Assembly (NCBI GenBank): GCA_964030475.1
Contig: CAXIPT010000044.1
Location: 78,262 to 142,261, forward strand
Direction of reading: 5' to 3'
Length of the DNA stretch: 64,000 nt
DNA from: Tethya wilhelma
Taxonomy: Eukaryota > Porifera > Demospongiae > Tethyida > Tethyidae
Below the pieces are notes generated by a model that worked only from the letters and a program-made list of their open reading frames with translations, was not told where the DNA came from and searched no databases. The position numbers were made by a program, and so were the translations under genes. Below, one piece after another: positions 44,693 to 57,020 of the stretch; the first letter of the stretch is position 1; each line of letters begins with the position of its first letter.

Positions 44693-46145
44693 AGTACACA
44701 ACTTACTGAGCAGCCCGGCCACAGTCTGACTTGTTAGACTACTAGCTTAGTAGCTAGCTACACACACCAACTCAATTGTGATTTGTAGAATTATGGAAAA
44801 ATGAGAACAAACAAGTACAAAAAACATTGGAAATGTAAAGAGACACAGGAATGGCTGAAATCGTAAAAAGAACGCAAACAAGATGGAAAGGATGCTAACA
44901 TTACATGGTGAATTATTAATTCCTGTGTGTTGCAATGGCATGTGCATGTGGTTCCACGGTAAGAGAAAGAAACTGATTATGAAATAATTGTTAAATTCAG
45001 CAATCCATGGATGTGTGCATGAGTGTAGACATGCACAAAAGATGTTGTCTTAAGATTGTAGCATATAAAAACCCAAGGTGCTTAGATGTTGCAATCCTGT
45101 TTACTGATGATGATTTCACTGATGATGCATGCAATGATATTGATGTGACAGTCAGCAGACCATGTACTTTTGTATTGCTGAGTTATATAATACTATCCGA
45201 ATTTTGCCTGCACTGTATTAAGAATCGGCAGCATTGACTACAATGTATTTAGCTTTGGTTTAGCAGCTGCATGGCTCTCTAGCCATGGCCTATCATATAT
45301 ATTTCATTCTCGTTTTTAATTTCTTTCTCTTTGCTTAACAAAATTTTGCCATGCAACACACAGGAATTAATAATTCACCATGTAATGTTAGCATCCTTTC
45401 CATCTTGTTTGCGTTCTTTTTACGATTTCAGCCATTCCTGTGTCTCTTTACATTTCCAATGTTTTTTGTACTTGTTGATAAATGGGCTGTGGTTATGATG
45501 CTATTATACTGCCCGCCCGCTAAGTGGCAGGGGAATCCCACTGATCAGAAACAGAGAAGCAATTTGTAGTGGCCTAAGTTGTGTAGCCTGCTTGATACTG
45601 AAGTGAAACACACATCTCAGTCATTTAGAGGCAGGAGCTGTATCATACATGCCTTTCTATATGTTTAAGATGATTAAAGTCCTGATTTCATCTCTTAGAA
45701 GAGTAACCAGGTATCACACAATTGTCCCAGGCAACTTCAATGCATTTAATTCCAAATAAGGTACACTTTTGTGTGTAGAAAGGGTCGTCAATTTGAATTT
45801 TTTAGAAGCTAATGAATTATACATGAGCGTAGAAATTAATGGCGGCCATATGGAGGAGGCACTGTACCCAGCTACTCAATGAGAGGCGCTAAAAACTGAT
45901 GGCAAAAGCGACTGACCTGGAATAAACCAAGTGCGTTCGTTCAAGAATCAGCTTCTAAAAGTGAATAGTCTCTGAGAAAAGTTGAGCCAAGATAGAAGTA
46001 GAAGAAGAAGAAGATGGAGAAAATTGGAGGTTTGGCATGTATGTGTTTGTTACTTTAGCAAAGGTTTTAGGCCATTTTTGGGCTCATTAGAAAGAGAAAT
46101 AGCTTAAGAAGCCTTTTAGTGCTAAGCGCTCAGTTTTTGCAGAGT
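44693..46145. mobile_element. HPE with inverted arms around a 400-base loop
   Basis: Left arm: HPE body end and palindrome arm on the plus strand (44693-44940). Right arm: the complement, 45348-45475, continuing through the HPE body in reverse (45570-46145, including AGATAGAAGTAGAAGAAG). The two arms around 44811-44940 and 45348-45475 match over about 130 bases. The loop (about 44941-45347) is unrelated to the loop in other copies. The hairpin end is missing on both sides. Confidence 0.72.
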
Positions 46146-46813
46146 GTGAAAGATTTGGGTTAACTTTTCCGTGGAGGTTACGCTGCAAAGCGATGTTGAG
46201 ATGATTGGAATGAGAAATTGCTTTAACCAACTATATTGAAAAGCACATTTTATGCAAGTGCTCATTGCATGATCACTGAAATAGCCACGCTATGTCATAG
46301 TGTGTATATGAACCTGCATGTACTAGGCATGTTTCTTGACTTTTGCATAGAACATGCCAAGATTTGGGACAGTATAAATCATGCATAAATTATGCATAAA
46401 AAAGGACTGAATAAACCATACATAAACCATCCATAGAAAATGCATGGTTTATGCATATTTAAACTATTTGTAACAAAAACAACCAAAACTGTACTATAAA
46501 AGTAAACCAAAATTTGGATGTCAGTGTCTCTCATAGATTCAGTTCTTTGATCTTTGTTCTTGATAGGCATCTTGGAGCGTAGTCCTGAAAGTACATAAAA
46601 CAGTCATATACACTTACAAAATAATGAATATAAATTATAATATAAACTCATACACACACACACATGCATACACGCACTCACACACGCACACGCACGCATG
46701 CATGCACGACAGACATGCACACACACACACACACACACACACCTTGTATGCACATTCATGGACACTTCTCTTATACACACTCCCTTACGCACTGCACACA
46801 CGAACAAATACAT

Positions 46814-46859
<46 letters not shown>

Positions 46860-48320
46860 ACACACTGCATCATGACTTACCAGCAATCATAGTATATCAC
46901 AGCTTTGACTTTAGCTTTACCAAACTGTTCAGAATCGGCTCAGCCTAAAACAAACAATACCAGTCAACAATTAACTTTTCAAAATCCCTTTGCTTTTAAC
47001 GTTGGCTTTACTACTGTGTTCTTTTCAGACCCCTCCTTTCTCTAAATCACTGCTTCAGCAAGAATTCTTCTTTTTAGAGTTCTCTGTGTAACAAAGGTTG
47101 CTGTCATAGTGGTGACCATTACTTTTCTCACCTAAAATACTTGACTACTGTGTTGTACATCTTTTCAGACATCTCTTTTCTCTGAATCATTGCTTTAGAA
47201 GTCTTCTTTTCAGAATTTGTTGCTTAACAAAACGCTAGGTAAGGTCAATGTCACGGCGGTGATATTTGCTTTAGAAAATTCAAGTTTTCTCACCTAAAAT
47301 ACTTCCCCGGCTGCATTTGCATCTTTTAAAATGGCTTCTTTTTGAAAACTAGTGCTTAGAAGTCTTCTATTCAGGTTTTTTTTTTTTTTGAGAACTAACA
47401 AGGATCCACACACAATATCTTGGCAGCTGCTTCTAAGTTTTGAATTGCGCTACTGAGCATGCTCAGTAATGATGTCATTGTGTATTGGTGAGCATTAATT
47501 AGAAACTACTCGCGCTATACTCTGAGTCCCCAGTTGGACACATCAGTCCTTCTATGCATTTTGTCTATGCTTTTTTATTGTAAGAAATATTTTTAGGATC
47601 TAATTCAATTATTCAAAATTAGTTGGTGTGCTATGCACACTACATCACTTGCACACCATCCTGAATGGTGTGTATTGCACACTACAAGTGTGGAGAACAC
47701 ACTTTTTCACTGGCACACCAATGGTGTGCTACGATTTTGGTGTACTTCGCACACTTAAGTTTTTACAGCGTATTCATGTACTTTTCACCCGAAAGTGAAA
47801 CCTCATCATGTAGTCAACATTTTTAGTTGAAATGCCAAATCTCAGTGAGAAGGATTTATAAGTTTTATTGGCCTACATCAATATATTTCAACTTGTGTAA
47901 AAGTATGGCAGAGCAGCTATAGAAATCCACTATGATTATACATATACATTATATATATAGTACAGTAAATTACCATCAGCTATTTGTGTGATTCTTTGAG
48001 GATGGCTGGCAACATGATGAAGCAATTTCTTGCAATAAGAAATTGCACAACAAATAATTATGCACAAAACAGGGGCATAATTGTGCAACAATGCACAATC
48101 CATGCAATTTGTATACTGAGTGCCATAAAACCATGCCTGAAACATGCACAGTGTAAAAAAATACTATGCATGATTCATGCATAGTTTTTAAACTTAGACT
48201 GGAAACATGCATAACTGATTATTTCATGCATAAATCATGCATAGAAATTTACTAAAACTTGACATCAGGCATAGAATGTGCTGAAACATGAATGTTTCAG
48301 GTGAGCAATTTTCAGTAGGG
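46146..48320. repeat. Non-coding stretch with CATGCATA words and (CA)n
   Basis: No gene is visible. It contains two groups of CATGCATA/TATGCATA words (46378-46457 and 48045-48250), a long CA/GT-type tract (46650-46865) with frames that are only repeat artefacts, and a cluster of short inverted words GTGTGC/GCACAC at 47625-47765. HPE pieces lie on both sides. Confidence 0.5.
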
Positions 48321-49068
48321 AGGTGCTAAAAACCGATGACAAAAGCGACTGACCCGGAAGAAACCAAGTTCATTGGTTCAAGAATCAGCTTCTGAAAGTG
48401 AAATGTCTCTGAGAAAAGTTGAACCAAGATAGAAGAAGAAAATGGAGAAAATCGGAGGTTTGGCATGTTTGCGTTTGTTACTTTAGTGCTGGTTTAAAAA
48501 CGTGTTTTTGGGCTCATTAGAAAGAGAAAGAGCTAAGGCCATGCAAAGTAAGTGTTTAGTTTCTCGTCCCCGCCAGTACCTGTATCGAACTCGCCGTGTT
48601 TACCTTTGCTATTTCACCTTTGCAATGACGTAATTTATTTTATGTGGGTCTAGTCAGATTACGAGCGCATGCTGTCATTTCAGCTCTCCGCATATGTGCT
48701 AGCAAAGCAGGTTAATTAGTGGGAAGTGTGATATGAACTATCAAAATCAACCGTACCCCGTGGGTACGTCTCAAAAGTCTATAGGACGAAAAAATAAACT
48801 TGATATTTTAGTAGAGTAGTCCCTTACCTATTCGTATATGAAGTTTAAAGTTCAAGGCTAATTGCTTTGCTTGCAAAAAAGTCGCTAGAACAGCCATGAC
48901 GCATTAATGCGTCAACAGCGGTTTGCAACACCCACGTGTTGACGCATTAACGCGTCAACCACGTATAATCGGTTAAGAAGCCTTTTAATGCTAAGCGCTC
49001 AGTTATTGCAGTTATTCACGTGAATATCCGTGTCATTCCTGTGTACCCAGTACTACCGTACTGGGAAT
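48321..49068 (-). mobile_element. HPE, reverse copy with an insertion
   Basis: Body from GGAGGTGCTAAAAACCGATG to 'GAAAGAGAAAGAGCTAA' (48321-48537), then foreign DNA to about 48973, then AAGAAGCCTTTTAATGC and on to the hairpin at 49046-49065. The foreign part has a matching palindrome pair at 48897-48959. Confidence 0.7.
48538..48973. other. Foreign segment with paired palindromes
   Basis: About 436 bases inserted in the HPE. Includes a perfect 18-base palindrome TGACGCATTAATGCGTCA (48897-48914) and a near-perfect 22-base relative at 48938-48959. No open frame of note and no clear target duplication. Confidence 0.5.
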
Positions 49069-49456
49069 TGTTGTCATCATTTAATACATTCAAGCTACAC
49101 ATAATTTTATTTTTTGTCTGACTATTGCTCCTCTTTTACAATTCCAATTACAATTAAAATTGAAACATGCAGTATTGAAACTTTTGTGGAAAGGGAAGAG
49201 AAGACTGAAAATAGTCTCAAGCAGCGATGAACTTGATGAAGCGGATGACGATGAAAATGTTGACCTAAAAGCTGCTCTTCCAACAGCTGGGATCAATAAA
49301 GCAAGTGTAGTGAGGAAATTCATATCCATGAGGCAAATTTTGCAACTTAATTTGCTTGCTGATCGGTCAAGTGAACGTTTGAAGAAAATAAAAAGATGCT
49401 ATTCACGTGAGATACGTCCACTAGTTAATTGACGTAGTTATGCTACTACGTACATA
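49069..49456 (+). other. Open frame of unknown function
   Basis: A 90-codon frame (about 49160-49432) reads a basic start (WKGKRRLKIV), then an acidic stretch (SSSDELDEADDDENVD), then 'RQILQLNLLADRSSERLKK'. The composition looks coding, but I do not recognise a family and see no upstream exon. It may be an exon of a transposon gene. Confidence 0.35.
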
Positions 49457-49665
49457 CAGTCGAACCTCAGATAGTAGACATTCCAAGATAGGGACACTGT
49501 ATTATCGTTTCTCTCAACAAAGGACAATTCTTAGCTCTCAAAAATTATAATTCCCTATTGTACCGATACAAACAGAACCTCCGAGAAAAGAACAACCTCT
49601 CTATAAAGACAGACAAGCCGAATTTATATTGTCCCCAAAGTGTCCTTTGTTGGGAGCTTTCACTG
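49457..49665. mobile_element. 209-bp TA-flanked MITE
   Basis: Ends CAGTCGAACCTC and the complement of CAGTGAAAGCTCCC, flanked by TA at both sides (49455-49456 and 49666-49667). CAGTNGAACCTC-type ends are common in pogo/Tigger-related MITEs. Internal words for an opened duplex (GGACA / TGTCC) recur near each end. Confidence 0.65.
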
Positions 49666-52295
49666 TAGTACCATAGATAATTTATGTAAAATGCAAAAAA
49701 TTTTAGCTAAGTGTTCGAACGGGAATAATTTATGATATTGTTTTGCAAACTTAATTATTTTTAGGTTACTGTAGATCTTATACCACTTAACATATCTTCA
49801 AACGTTCTCTTGACCAATTAGTAAGAAAATTAACTGGCAAAACTTCCCTTCTCAAATATAAATTTCCTCACTACACTTGCTTCATTAATCGTAACAAGAG
49901 TAAATTGAGTGTCGAACGGCGCGCGTGACGTCAACAATCACACATAAATCATTCAGAAAGTAATACTGAGTGTTTCTACACGGGTATGTGCGCCACATCT
50001 CTGAAATTACACGAGGCAAGAAAATGTGAGAGGCAAAGAAAGAAAATGATATTGCCAAGTTTGTGTGCCTTTACATTGATGGGTTTTGTGAAGAAATTGA
50101 ACTTGACCAAAATGAGGAAGAACTTCAAGAAAATCAAGGGACCTCTACCTCGGCAACTACTACTGGAAGCGGCATAGGAAGTAAGCGTTGCAAAAAGGCC
50201 AAAGGGGAGCATGGGGGCTCTAAAACAAAATGAAAAAACTTTCATACAGAATTTTCACATGTTGGTGAAATCCGTTCTCTTGTACCAAAGGGTACAAATG
50301 TAATCATCTTAAAGGGGGGCTGACATGCAAAAATTTTTTTCCACCAAAATGTACTTTAAGTGGTGTAAGTTAGAGGAAAAATAGTCAAAAAAATCACAAA
50401 AAATTCTAAAGCAGTAAAAACTTGCATGATTTGAGGTGAGCTGAATCCACCTGGAAAGGCAAATTTCTGTATTTCCTGTTTGGGTGGAGCTACTACGTGA
50501 TGTCACGGGGGGAACGTTTCTACATGTTTAGTAGCTAACTAATGGCTGAACACAGCTCTTCCTCGAGCCACAGCTCTGCTACTGACAACAACAACGATGA
50601 TTCAGTGCAAGCAGTAATGTTTTGAGCCTTGGTTATTCATCAACTCCCTCTGTAAGCCAAGTCAGTGCTTCAGATAGTGATGGAAGCTCACACAGAATTG
50701 AGCCATACTGACTTCAAAGTCAGTGGGAGCAGCTGTTGAGACTCTGGAGATTCATCTGACGAAGATGTAAGACAGGATAGGCTAGGAAGCACTGATTGAT
50801 GAGTGTATCAGCTATAATTTTCATACCTTTTGTTTATAAGTATCAATTTTATGTTGACAATTGTAGCTCAGGTGGCAGTATGGTCCGGGCACTGTGTTCT
50901 GTACAATGTCAACTGTCTGTGCTGCAAAAAAAAATCTCTGTGACAAGATGGAAGCTGAATCAGATACAGGCAATTGTATAATCAAACATGAGGTGTTTGG
51001 TGCTGTATGCCTTAATGTTTGGGTTATACAAAGTTGCTTCTTCACCTACCTATATCTGTGACTGTGGTGACCCTGACGTGAGTGAGTTAACCAAAATAGT
51101 ATTATTATAGCTATTGTACATTAATTTACTAACTGCTTTTCATTATCTTTTCAGGCAATACAGGTTTACTGCTTACTGACAGCTAATCTACTCTGCTGGA
51201 GGTGGTCGAGCCCCACATAAGCGTGTCGAACGAGGGATTTGTATGTCTGTATATATCGTGATGTAATCGTCGGACTGACCGCTTTCCGTAAATACAAACA
51301 ATATTCTATTTGTTCCAAATTAACCGCATGCCATGCCACGTGTCTATGAAAAATTGCAAAGCCCTAAAAAATTGTCAACACTGGCCTCGCGCACGCGCAC
51401 ACCGAACAGAAAGCCACTGAAGGACTGAGAACTGAACTGGACTGGACTGGAAGTGTCTATGTAAGATAGGCACGGCGAAAAGCTAAAGCACATTTTACTA
51501 CAGGTGGCAACAACCTACACGAAGGTAAGCTCACTATATCACTATGTTATTTGTCAGCTAAAATCATAGCACACAATAACGGTGACACATAATTTATACG
51601 CAGTGGCCATGTATAAAACCAGCAAGCAAACTGAATAGTTTCACAGCTTGAAACTACTGCAGGAATGTTGGGTGTATGGATGGATGTTAATACTACTGGA
51701 TAAAAAGAGCAGAAGCTAGAGCAGCCACCAGTGAGAGGCTCTAAACTGCAACCCTGAGCTCAGAGTCCGAGAAGCTATTGAACTGCCTACTGATAACTCG
51801 GAACTGATACAACAGCTAGCTGCTAAGATTTATCGCATGCATGCATGATGCTGAAACCCCGGGCATAGGTGGCCAGGAGAGTAACTGTTAACTGGCAAGA
51901 GAGAATCAATGGAGTCCTATTTCCCCTATTTAGATGATCAAAATTTCGAAAGGCAAAAAAAGAACATCGTTTCAAGTTTTCTGTCACGAGTCATCAAGCT
52001 CTCTAACTGCAGTTAATGTAACATAAGGTGTGTGTGTAATGTAAGGTAACTGCATGTAACGTAAGGTAATGTGATGTGGCAACTGAGAGTCTTTCTTTTA
52101 CATCTAGAACTATACATGATTATAGAACATTGTGATATTGGTTACCACTTTATAATGGTTCACCTCCTTGTAAACTTATGATTCCTGATAATTTTTGTTT
52201 GTCTAATAGATACTAAATCACACCCCTAAAATAACGATAAACTGCAACATGCATGTACATGCTGTTGATACATACAGTTTAAGAGGTTTATAGTT
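49666..52295. other. Unassigned interval with short frames
   Basis: 2.6 kb without a recognised gene. A plus-strand frame at 49986-50177 (KLHEARKCERQRKK...LTKMRKNFKKIKG) is basic and could be an exon. A Ser-rich stretch near 50540-50700 reads 'AEHSSSSSHSSATDNNND'-like but is broken. Around 52025-52075 the word TGTAA(G)GTAA repeats. No TIR or LTR is found. Confidence 0.35.
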
Positions 52296-53204
52296 TGTGA
52301 CCTGTCAAGGGAAGATGTGCCGGTTAGGAAATTGTATTTGGAGTAAAATGCGGTTTTAGTTTAATTCGCGTTTTTGCGTGAATTTTTTTTTCTTGCACGG
52401 CTGTGCTGCGCTACATCTCAGCATGCTCCTTGCTAAATTTGAGGGGTGGAGCTGCTTCTGTTGCAGAGATATAGACAGCAATGTCAGCTTCGTCCAATTT
52501 TACTTAGTTGCTAACACGGAGGACAGTTGCTATGCTGTGCAACAAACCGTAGCAAATATTTATGAGCAAGGCAGCTGCCACTAAAAATGAATTTTTATTT
52601 GGTATTTTCTTTGACTTATAAGCTGACTAATCTCAAAATTTTGCTACAGCACATAGATAGAAAGGCAAGCCAAAGCTTTGTACACGCTTGTCTAATCCAA
52701 GCGCTTTCATAAAGTAGCTTTCTACTCGTGCATATTGCCTCTCCTTGTACGGCGATCGCATACAGGTTATTTTGAGGCTTAGATTAGTTCTTGGAACATA
52801 CTGTACCTAAAAAATCTATCTCATTACTGACAAGCACTTACCTCCATGAGTCCATTAGCTGTATCCTGGGTCTTCTTTCCTAGCTACTCGCTTCTCACTA
52901 AATAATTTTAGCCCCCACGTGGCTGGTTGTGGTAATATTCAGCATATACTGTACATGATCTAATCGTGATACGGAGAGTATACAGACCGCCCATAGTTTA
53001 CCTAGACACAACTTTACAACCGTTTTTCTAGGAAGCCACAAGTGGAGGCAGGGCTGCTTGCAAGAGCTGTATCTGGAAAACTACTTGAGCTATGCGCATC
53101 AAATTTTGATATGCGCTTCCTGGGAAGGCCTAGATATACGTGGAATAGCTAACTCAAAATTCGCAGACTTTCCTAATCGGCACGTTTTCCCTTGACAGGT
53201 CACA
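52296..53204. mobile_element. MITE-1, complete copy
   Basis: 909 bases between TGTGACCTGTCAAGGGAAGA and the complement of its partner (CCCTTGACAGGTCACA). The flanks do not show a perfect duplication. The interior is colinear with 37679-38577 in reverse, but the start codon of the shared segment is altered (TCCAATTTT instead of TTCATTTTT), so the ATG is lost here. Confidence 0.85.
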
Positions 53205-53279
53205 TATACTCCATCATGGTGTCGTATTGGATTGTCAGACAGAATCTATGGGAGCAAATCAAACACTAAGATGAAATGT

Positions 53280-53406
53280 GTGTGTGTGTGTGTATTTGTT
53301 TGTCATTGCCTAGCAACCAAAGTTATTTATAGGTTAATTGCCGGTTACTGGATGAATGGAGGTGACAATTGAATATATCCCCCCACTTAAGGGTCATACA
53401 ACCATA

Positions 53407-53475
<69 letters not shown>
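53280..53475. repeat. (GT)n with flanking mobile unit
   Basis: A short GT tract (53280-53292), a block matching 5965-6012 in reverse (53295-53345), and a long pure GT tract at 53410-53475. This gives a second example of the block-plus-microsatellite unit. Confidence 0.65.
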
Positions 53476-53476
<1 letters not shown>

Positions 53477-53529
53477 CATTGTGAAGTGTGTGGATAGGAA
53501 AGAGTTTAGTCAGCCATCAAATCTCAATT

Positions 53530-54260
53530 ATTCCCAGTACGGTAGTACTGGGTACACAGGAATGGCACGGATGGCCCATTAGCGCAATACAAATATTCAC
53601 GCGAATAACTGCAAAAACTGAGCGCTTAGCACTAAAAGGCTTCTTAAGCTACTATTTAGCTCTTTCTCTTTCTAATGAGCCCAAAAACATGGCCTAAAAC
53701 CATCGCTAAAATNNNNNNNNNNNNNNNNNNNNNNNNNNNNNNNNNNNNNNNNNNNNNNNNNNNNNNNNNNNNNNNNNNNNNNNNNNNNNNNNNNNNNNNN
53801 NNNNNNNNNNNNNNNNNNNNNGAACTTGGTTTCTTCCGGGACAGTCGCTTTTGCCATCGGTTTTTAGCGCCTCTCATTGAGTAGCTAGATACAAGGTGAA
53901 AAGCGCCTCCTCCATATGGCCGCCATTACCTACACTCATGCATACTTCTAGAAAATTATTGACAACCCTTTCCACACACAAAAATGTGCGTTATTTGGAA
54001 TTCAAATGCAAGTTGCCTGGAACTATTTTGTGAAACCTGGTTGCTCTTAAGAAATGAATCAGGACTTTGATTATCATAACATATAGAAAGGCAAGTAAAT
54101 CTTATGATACAGCTCCTGCCTCCAAATCATGCAAATGACTGAGATGTGTGTTACACTTCAGTATCGATATCAAGCAGGCTCAGTACACAACTTACTGAGC
54201 AGCCCTGCCACAGTCTGGCTTGCCAGACTACTAGATTAGTAGCTAGCTACACACATCAAC
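53530..54260 (+). mobile_element. HPE containing the 109-base N gap
   Basis: The hairpin starts at 53533 (CCCAGTACGGTAGTACTGGG). The body runs to 53712, followed by 109 N (53713-53821), then continues with 'CTTGGTTTCTTCCGGGACAG' to the 'TAGCTAGCTACACACA' block at about 54255. By comparison with intact copies the gap should hold about 110 bases of HPE, so its size looks roughly right. Confidence 0.82.
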
Positions 54261-54456
54261 TCAATAGACAAGTTTAGCGTAAGATCTCAAGAATGTATTT
54301 ATTGCTTCATTAACGTCTGGAGTACATCCGGTGACTGATCTCTCATATATATCAATACATAATTCACGATGTTTGAGCTGAAGATTTATAATCATATATT
54401 CTGTTTAAGCAATACTATGAAAAACTTCAACATCTCGTGGTTGTATTAAAAAAAAT

Positions 54457-55086
54457 GAAAGCCAGCGTTTGTAGTTTTGCGAGTAGAACTGGGACAGTGA
54501 TGCCAGGTAACCAGTGTATAATTTTAAGAATACTAAACACAAAGACAAGAGTGTGTCTTTACATCGTTTTCCAAAAGCACAAGGAAAAAAAGAACGTTGG
54601 TTGAAGGCCCTTCAACTCACAGAAGAAGAGTTGAAAGATTACTATAGAGTTTGTAGCAGACATTTCCCAGATGGAGATGGTACAAAGGATCCTCAGTTGA
54701 ACATTGGAAAGAGATTTGCATCCCCCAATAAGAACTGGACAGACAGAGCTAGGAGAGCTAAGAGAAGACTTAGTCTACAAAGTGGCAGTAGTAGTCGCTC
54801 AGTCACACCCCTGTCTCCAGTAGGCTTAAATCCTCCAGAGTGCCAAGCTACTCGAGAAGAAGATACTGTGAGTATGTCTTCTCAAACAAATCAACAAGAA
54901 GATCATGAAGTGATCCAGCCACCTCCTGTCATGGTTGCCAGTATTGGTGAGCAACTAGAATCTAATTACCTAGTTCATGAACTGCCAACTGATGACAGTG
55001 TTTCAGAACTAAGTGGCTTGTCAGGTAGATATTCGTTTGTTTCAAGCAACACTACTGGATCCGATACAAATATTGTAGTAAGCTGA
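54457..55086 (+). pseudogene. THAP-domain transposon protein
   Basis: A 190-residue frame (54514-55086) begins inside a THAP domain. It has 'HRFPKAQGKKERWLKALQL', then CSRHF (the Cys and His of the second zinc pair), then 'RFASPNKNW' and a basic helix DRARRAKRR. The first zinc pair is damaged: the second Cys position reads Phe (VYNFKN) and the frame upstream is shifted (ATG at 54500 is in another frame). A Ser/Thr-rich linker and an acidic end follow. THAP domains bind DNA in P-element and Kolobok-type transposases. No catalytic part was found downstream. Confidence 0.75.
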
Positions 55087-55105
55087 AAATAAAAAACTGA
55101 GAACA

Positions 55106-55281
55106 ATGGCTGAATCTAGGGTTGACAATAATGTCGCTTTATTTCAAGTGGAGAACTTAGCTGGTAATGACAAAATGGACCTCTATAACCATGGCAGATG
55201 TGGTACGATGAGAAAAGGAGCTGTTTTGCCAATATCTTGCCCAGTTGTAGCAACAAACTACTCATTGTCAAAGGAAGAAAG
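55106..55281 (+). other. Possible second exon of the THAP protein
   Basis: An open segment (MAESRVDNNVALFQVENLAG... 'VVATNYSLSKEER') ends at a donor-like GGTATGTAA at 55281. It follows the THAP frame by 20 bases in another frame. It may be the next exon, or the start of a downstream protein. No motif is recognised. Confidence 0.35.
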
Positions 55282-55319
55282 GTATGTAATATTTGTAGTA
55301 TAAGCTGATGACCCTAGTG

Positions 55320-56787
55320 GCAAAAAAAGAAAAAAAAAAAGAAAAAAAGAAAGCAAACAAGATGGAATGGATATTTGAGTGTGTGCAGAATCATTCCTGT
55401 GTGGGCTGCATGTAGTATTCTCTTCCCATGTTGAGTCCCTGATGTTGCCCATAGGAATAATTCTTTACACACTCAAACAGCCATTCCATCTTGTTTGCTT
55501 TCTTTTTTACGATTTGGCCATTCCTATGTCTCATTACATTTTTAGTGTTTTTTTTACTTGTTTGTTCTCATTTTTTCATAATTCTACATCACAGTTGAGT
55601 CTGTATGTATTAGTAGTTACTTGTACATTATCAGCATGGATATTATAGCTTATGTTATGATCTATGCTCTCAGTATAAAAGTCAGGTGAAGCATCTCATG
55701 AGGAGGCTGGACTCCGGAGTTGTATCTTACAAAATTTACTTGCTTTGCTCATCTTCTTACAAGTAAAAAAAACCATTGGAAATGTATTGAGACATAGGAA
55801 TGGCCAAATCATAAAAAGAAAGCAAACAAGATGGAATGGCTGTTTGAGTGTGTGCAGAGTTGTTTCTGTGTGGGCTGCATGTAGTACTCTTTTCCATGTT
55901 GAGTCCCTCATGTTGCCCATAGGAATAATTCTAAACACACTCCACCAGCCATTCCATCTTGTTTGCATTCATTTTTACGATTTGACCATTCCTATGTCTC
56001 AATACATTTCCAATGTTTTTTTTTACTTGTTTGTTCTCATTTTTTCATAATTCTCCGAATCACATTTGAGTTCGTGTGTATATTGTAGTTACTTGTACAT
56101 TATCAGCATGGAAATTATAGCTTATGTAATATATGCTATCAGCATGGAAGTATCAAAGTTTCGGCAGCATCATCAGCCTCAGGAGGCTGGGCTGTTTCTT
56201 AGATTATACTGGCTTTTATCATCTTCTCATAGTGACAACTATATATATAAGTGCAACTAAGTATTCACCTCATAAACATTGAAGACTGAAATGTTACAGA
56301 GAGTTTAGCACAACCAGAAATCTTCTGGTAAAGCAGGGGGCCACGAATATTCTGATTCCAAATAATGCACACTTGTCTATCTGGAATAGGTCGTCATTTT
56401 GCAGTTTCAAGTAGCTTATGAATTATGCATGAGTGTAGAAATGAATGGCGGCTATACAGAGAAGGCGCTTTTGCTCTTGTATCTAGCGACTCAATGAGAG
56501 ACATGAAAAAACAATGCCAAAAGGACCTGAAGACAAAGAAACCACGAATATTCGTTCAAGAATCAGCTTCTGAAAGTGAGCACTCATTGAGAAAAGTCGT
56601 GCCAAGATAGAAGAAGAAGAAAAAGAAGATGGAGAAAATTGTAGGCTTGGCATACTTTAGTTTGGTACTTTAGCGATGGTTTTAGGCCATGTTTTTGGGC
56701 TCATTAGAAAGAGAATGAGCTAAATAGAAACTTAAGAAGCCTTTTAGTGCCAAGCGCTCAGTTTTTGCAGAGTTATTCGCGTGAATA
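55320..56787 (-). mobile_element. HPE array with two tail palindromes, interrupted by pogo
   Basis: Two tail palindromes in succession (about 55340-55561 and 55759-56030) are each followed by the HPE outer body in reverse. The second body runs through the AGAAGAAGAAAAAGAAG tract to 'TTATTCGCGTGAATA' at 56787, where the pogo element is inserted. The body resumes at 59915 and ends in the hairpin at 59958-59977. Confidence 0.78.
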
Positions 56788-57020
56788 CCGGATAGCGGGA
56801 AATTTTCGTAGTTCAAAATTTCGTATAATTGAGAAAATTCCCCCAGCAAAAATTTTCGTAGCGTATAAATTTCGTATAGATTGCCAGTCAATAATTCGCG
56901 TGCGACGCGTATAATAATAGTTTGGTGAACTTTACCCTTTGCACGACGCCATTTTTTCACACTAGCACTTGGCAGCTGCGATCTGTTCGCGGGGAATTCG
57001 ATTGAGTCACAGAGTACTAA

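Noticed and set aside
46604..46948. Several open frames of His/Thr/Cys-Val repeats around 46.6-46.9 kb
   Set aside because: They are translations of a (CA)n/(GT)n tract on both strands, with no start context or flanking exons.
50868..50960. Possible tRNA or SINE head (TAGCTCAGGTGG resembles an A-box)
   Set aside because: No B-box follows at the right distance and no cloverleaf can be drawn.
53656..53884. Frames spanning the N run at 53.7-53.9 kb
   Set aside because: Their centre is unknown sequence and both sides belong to HPE.
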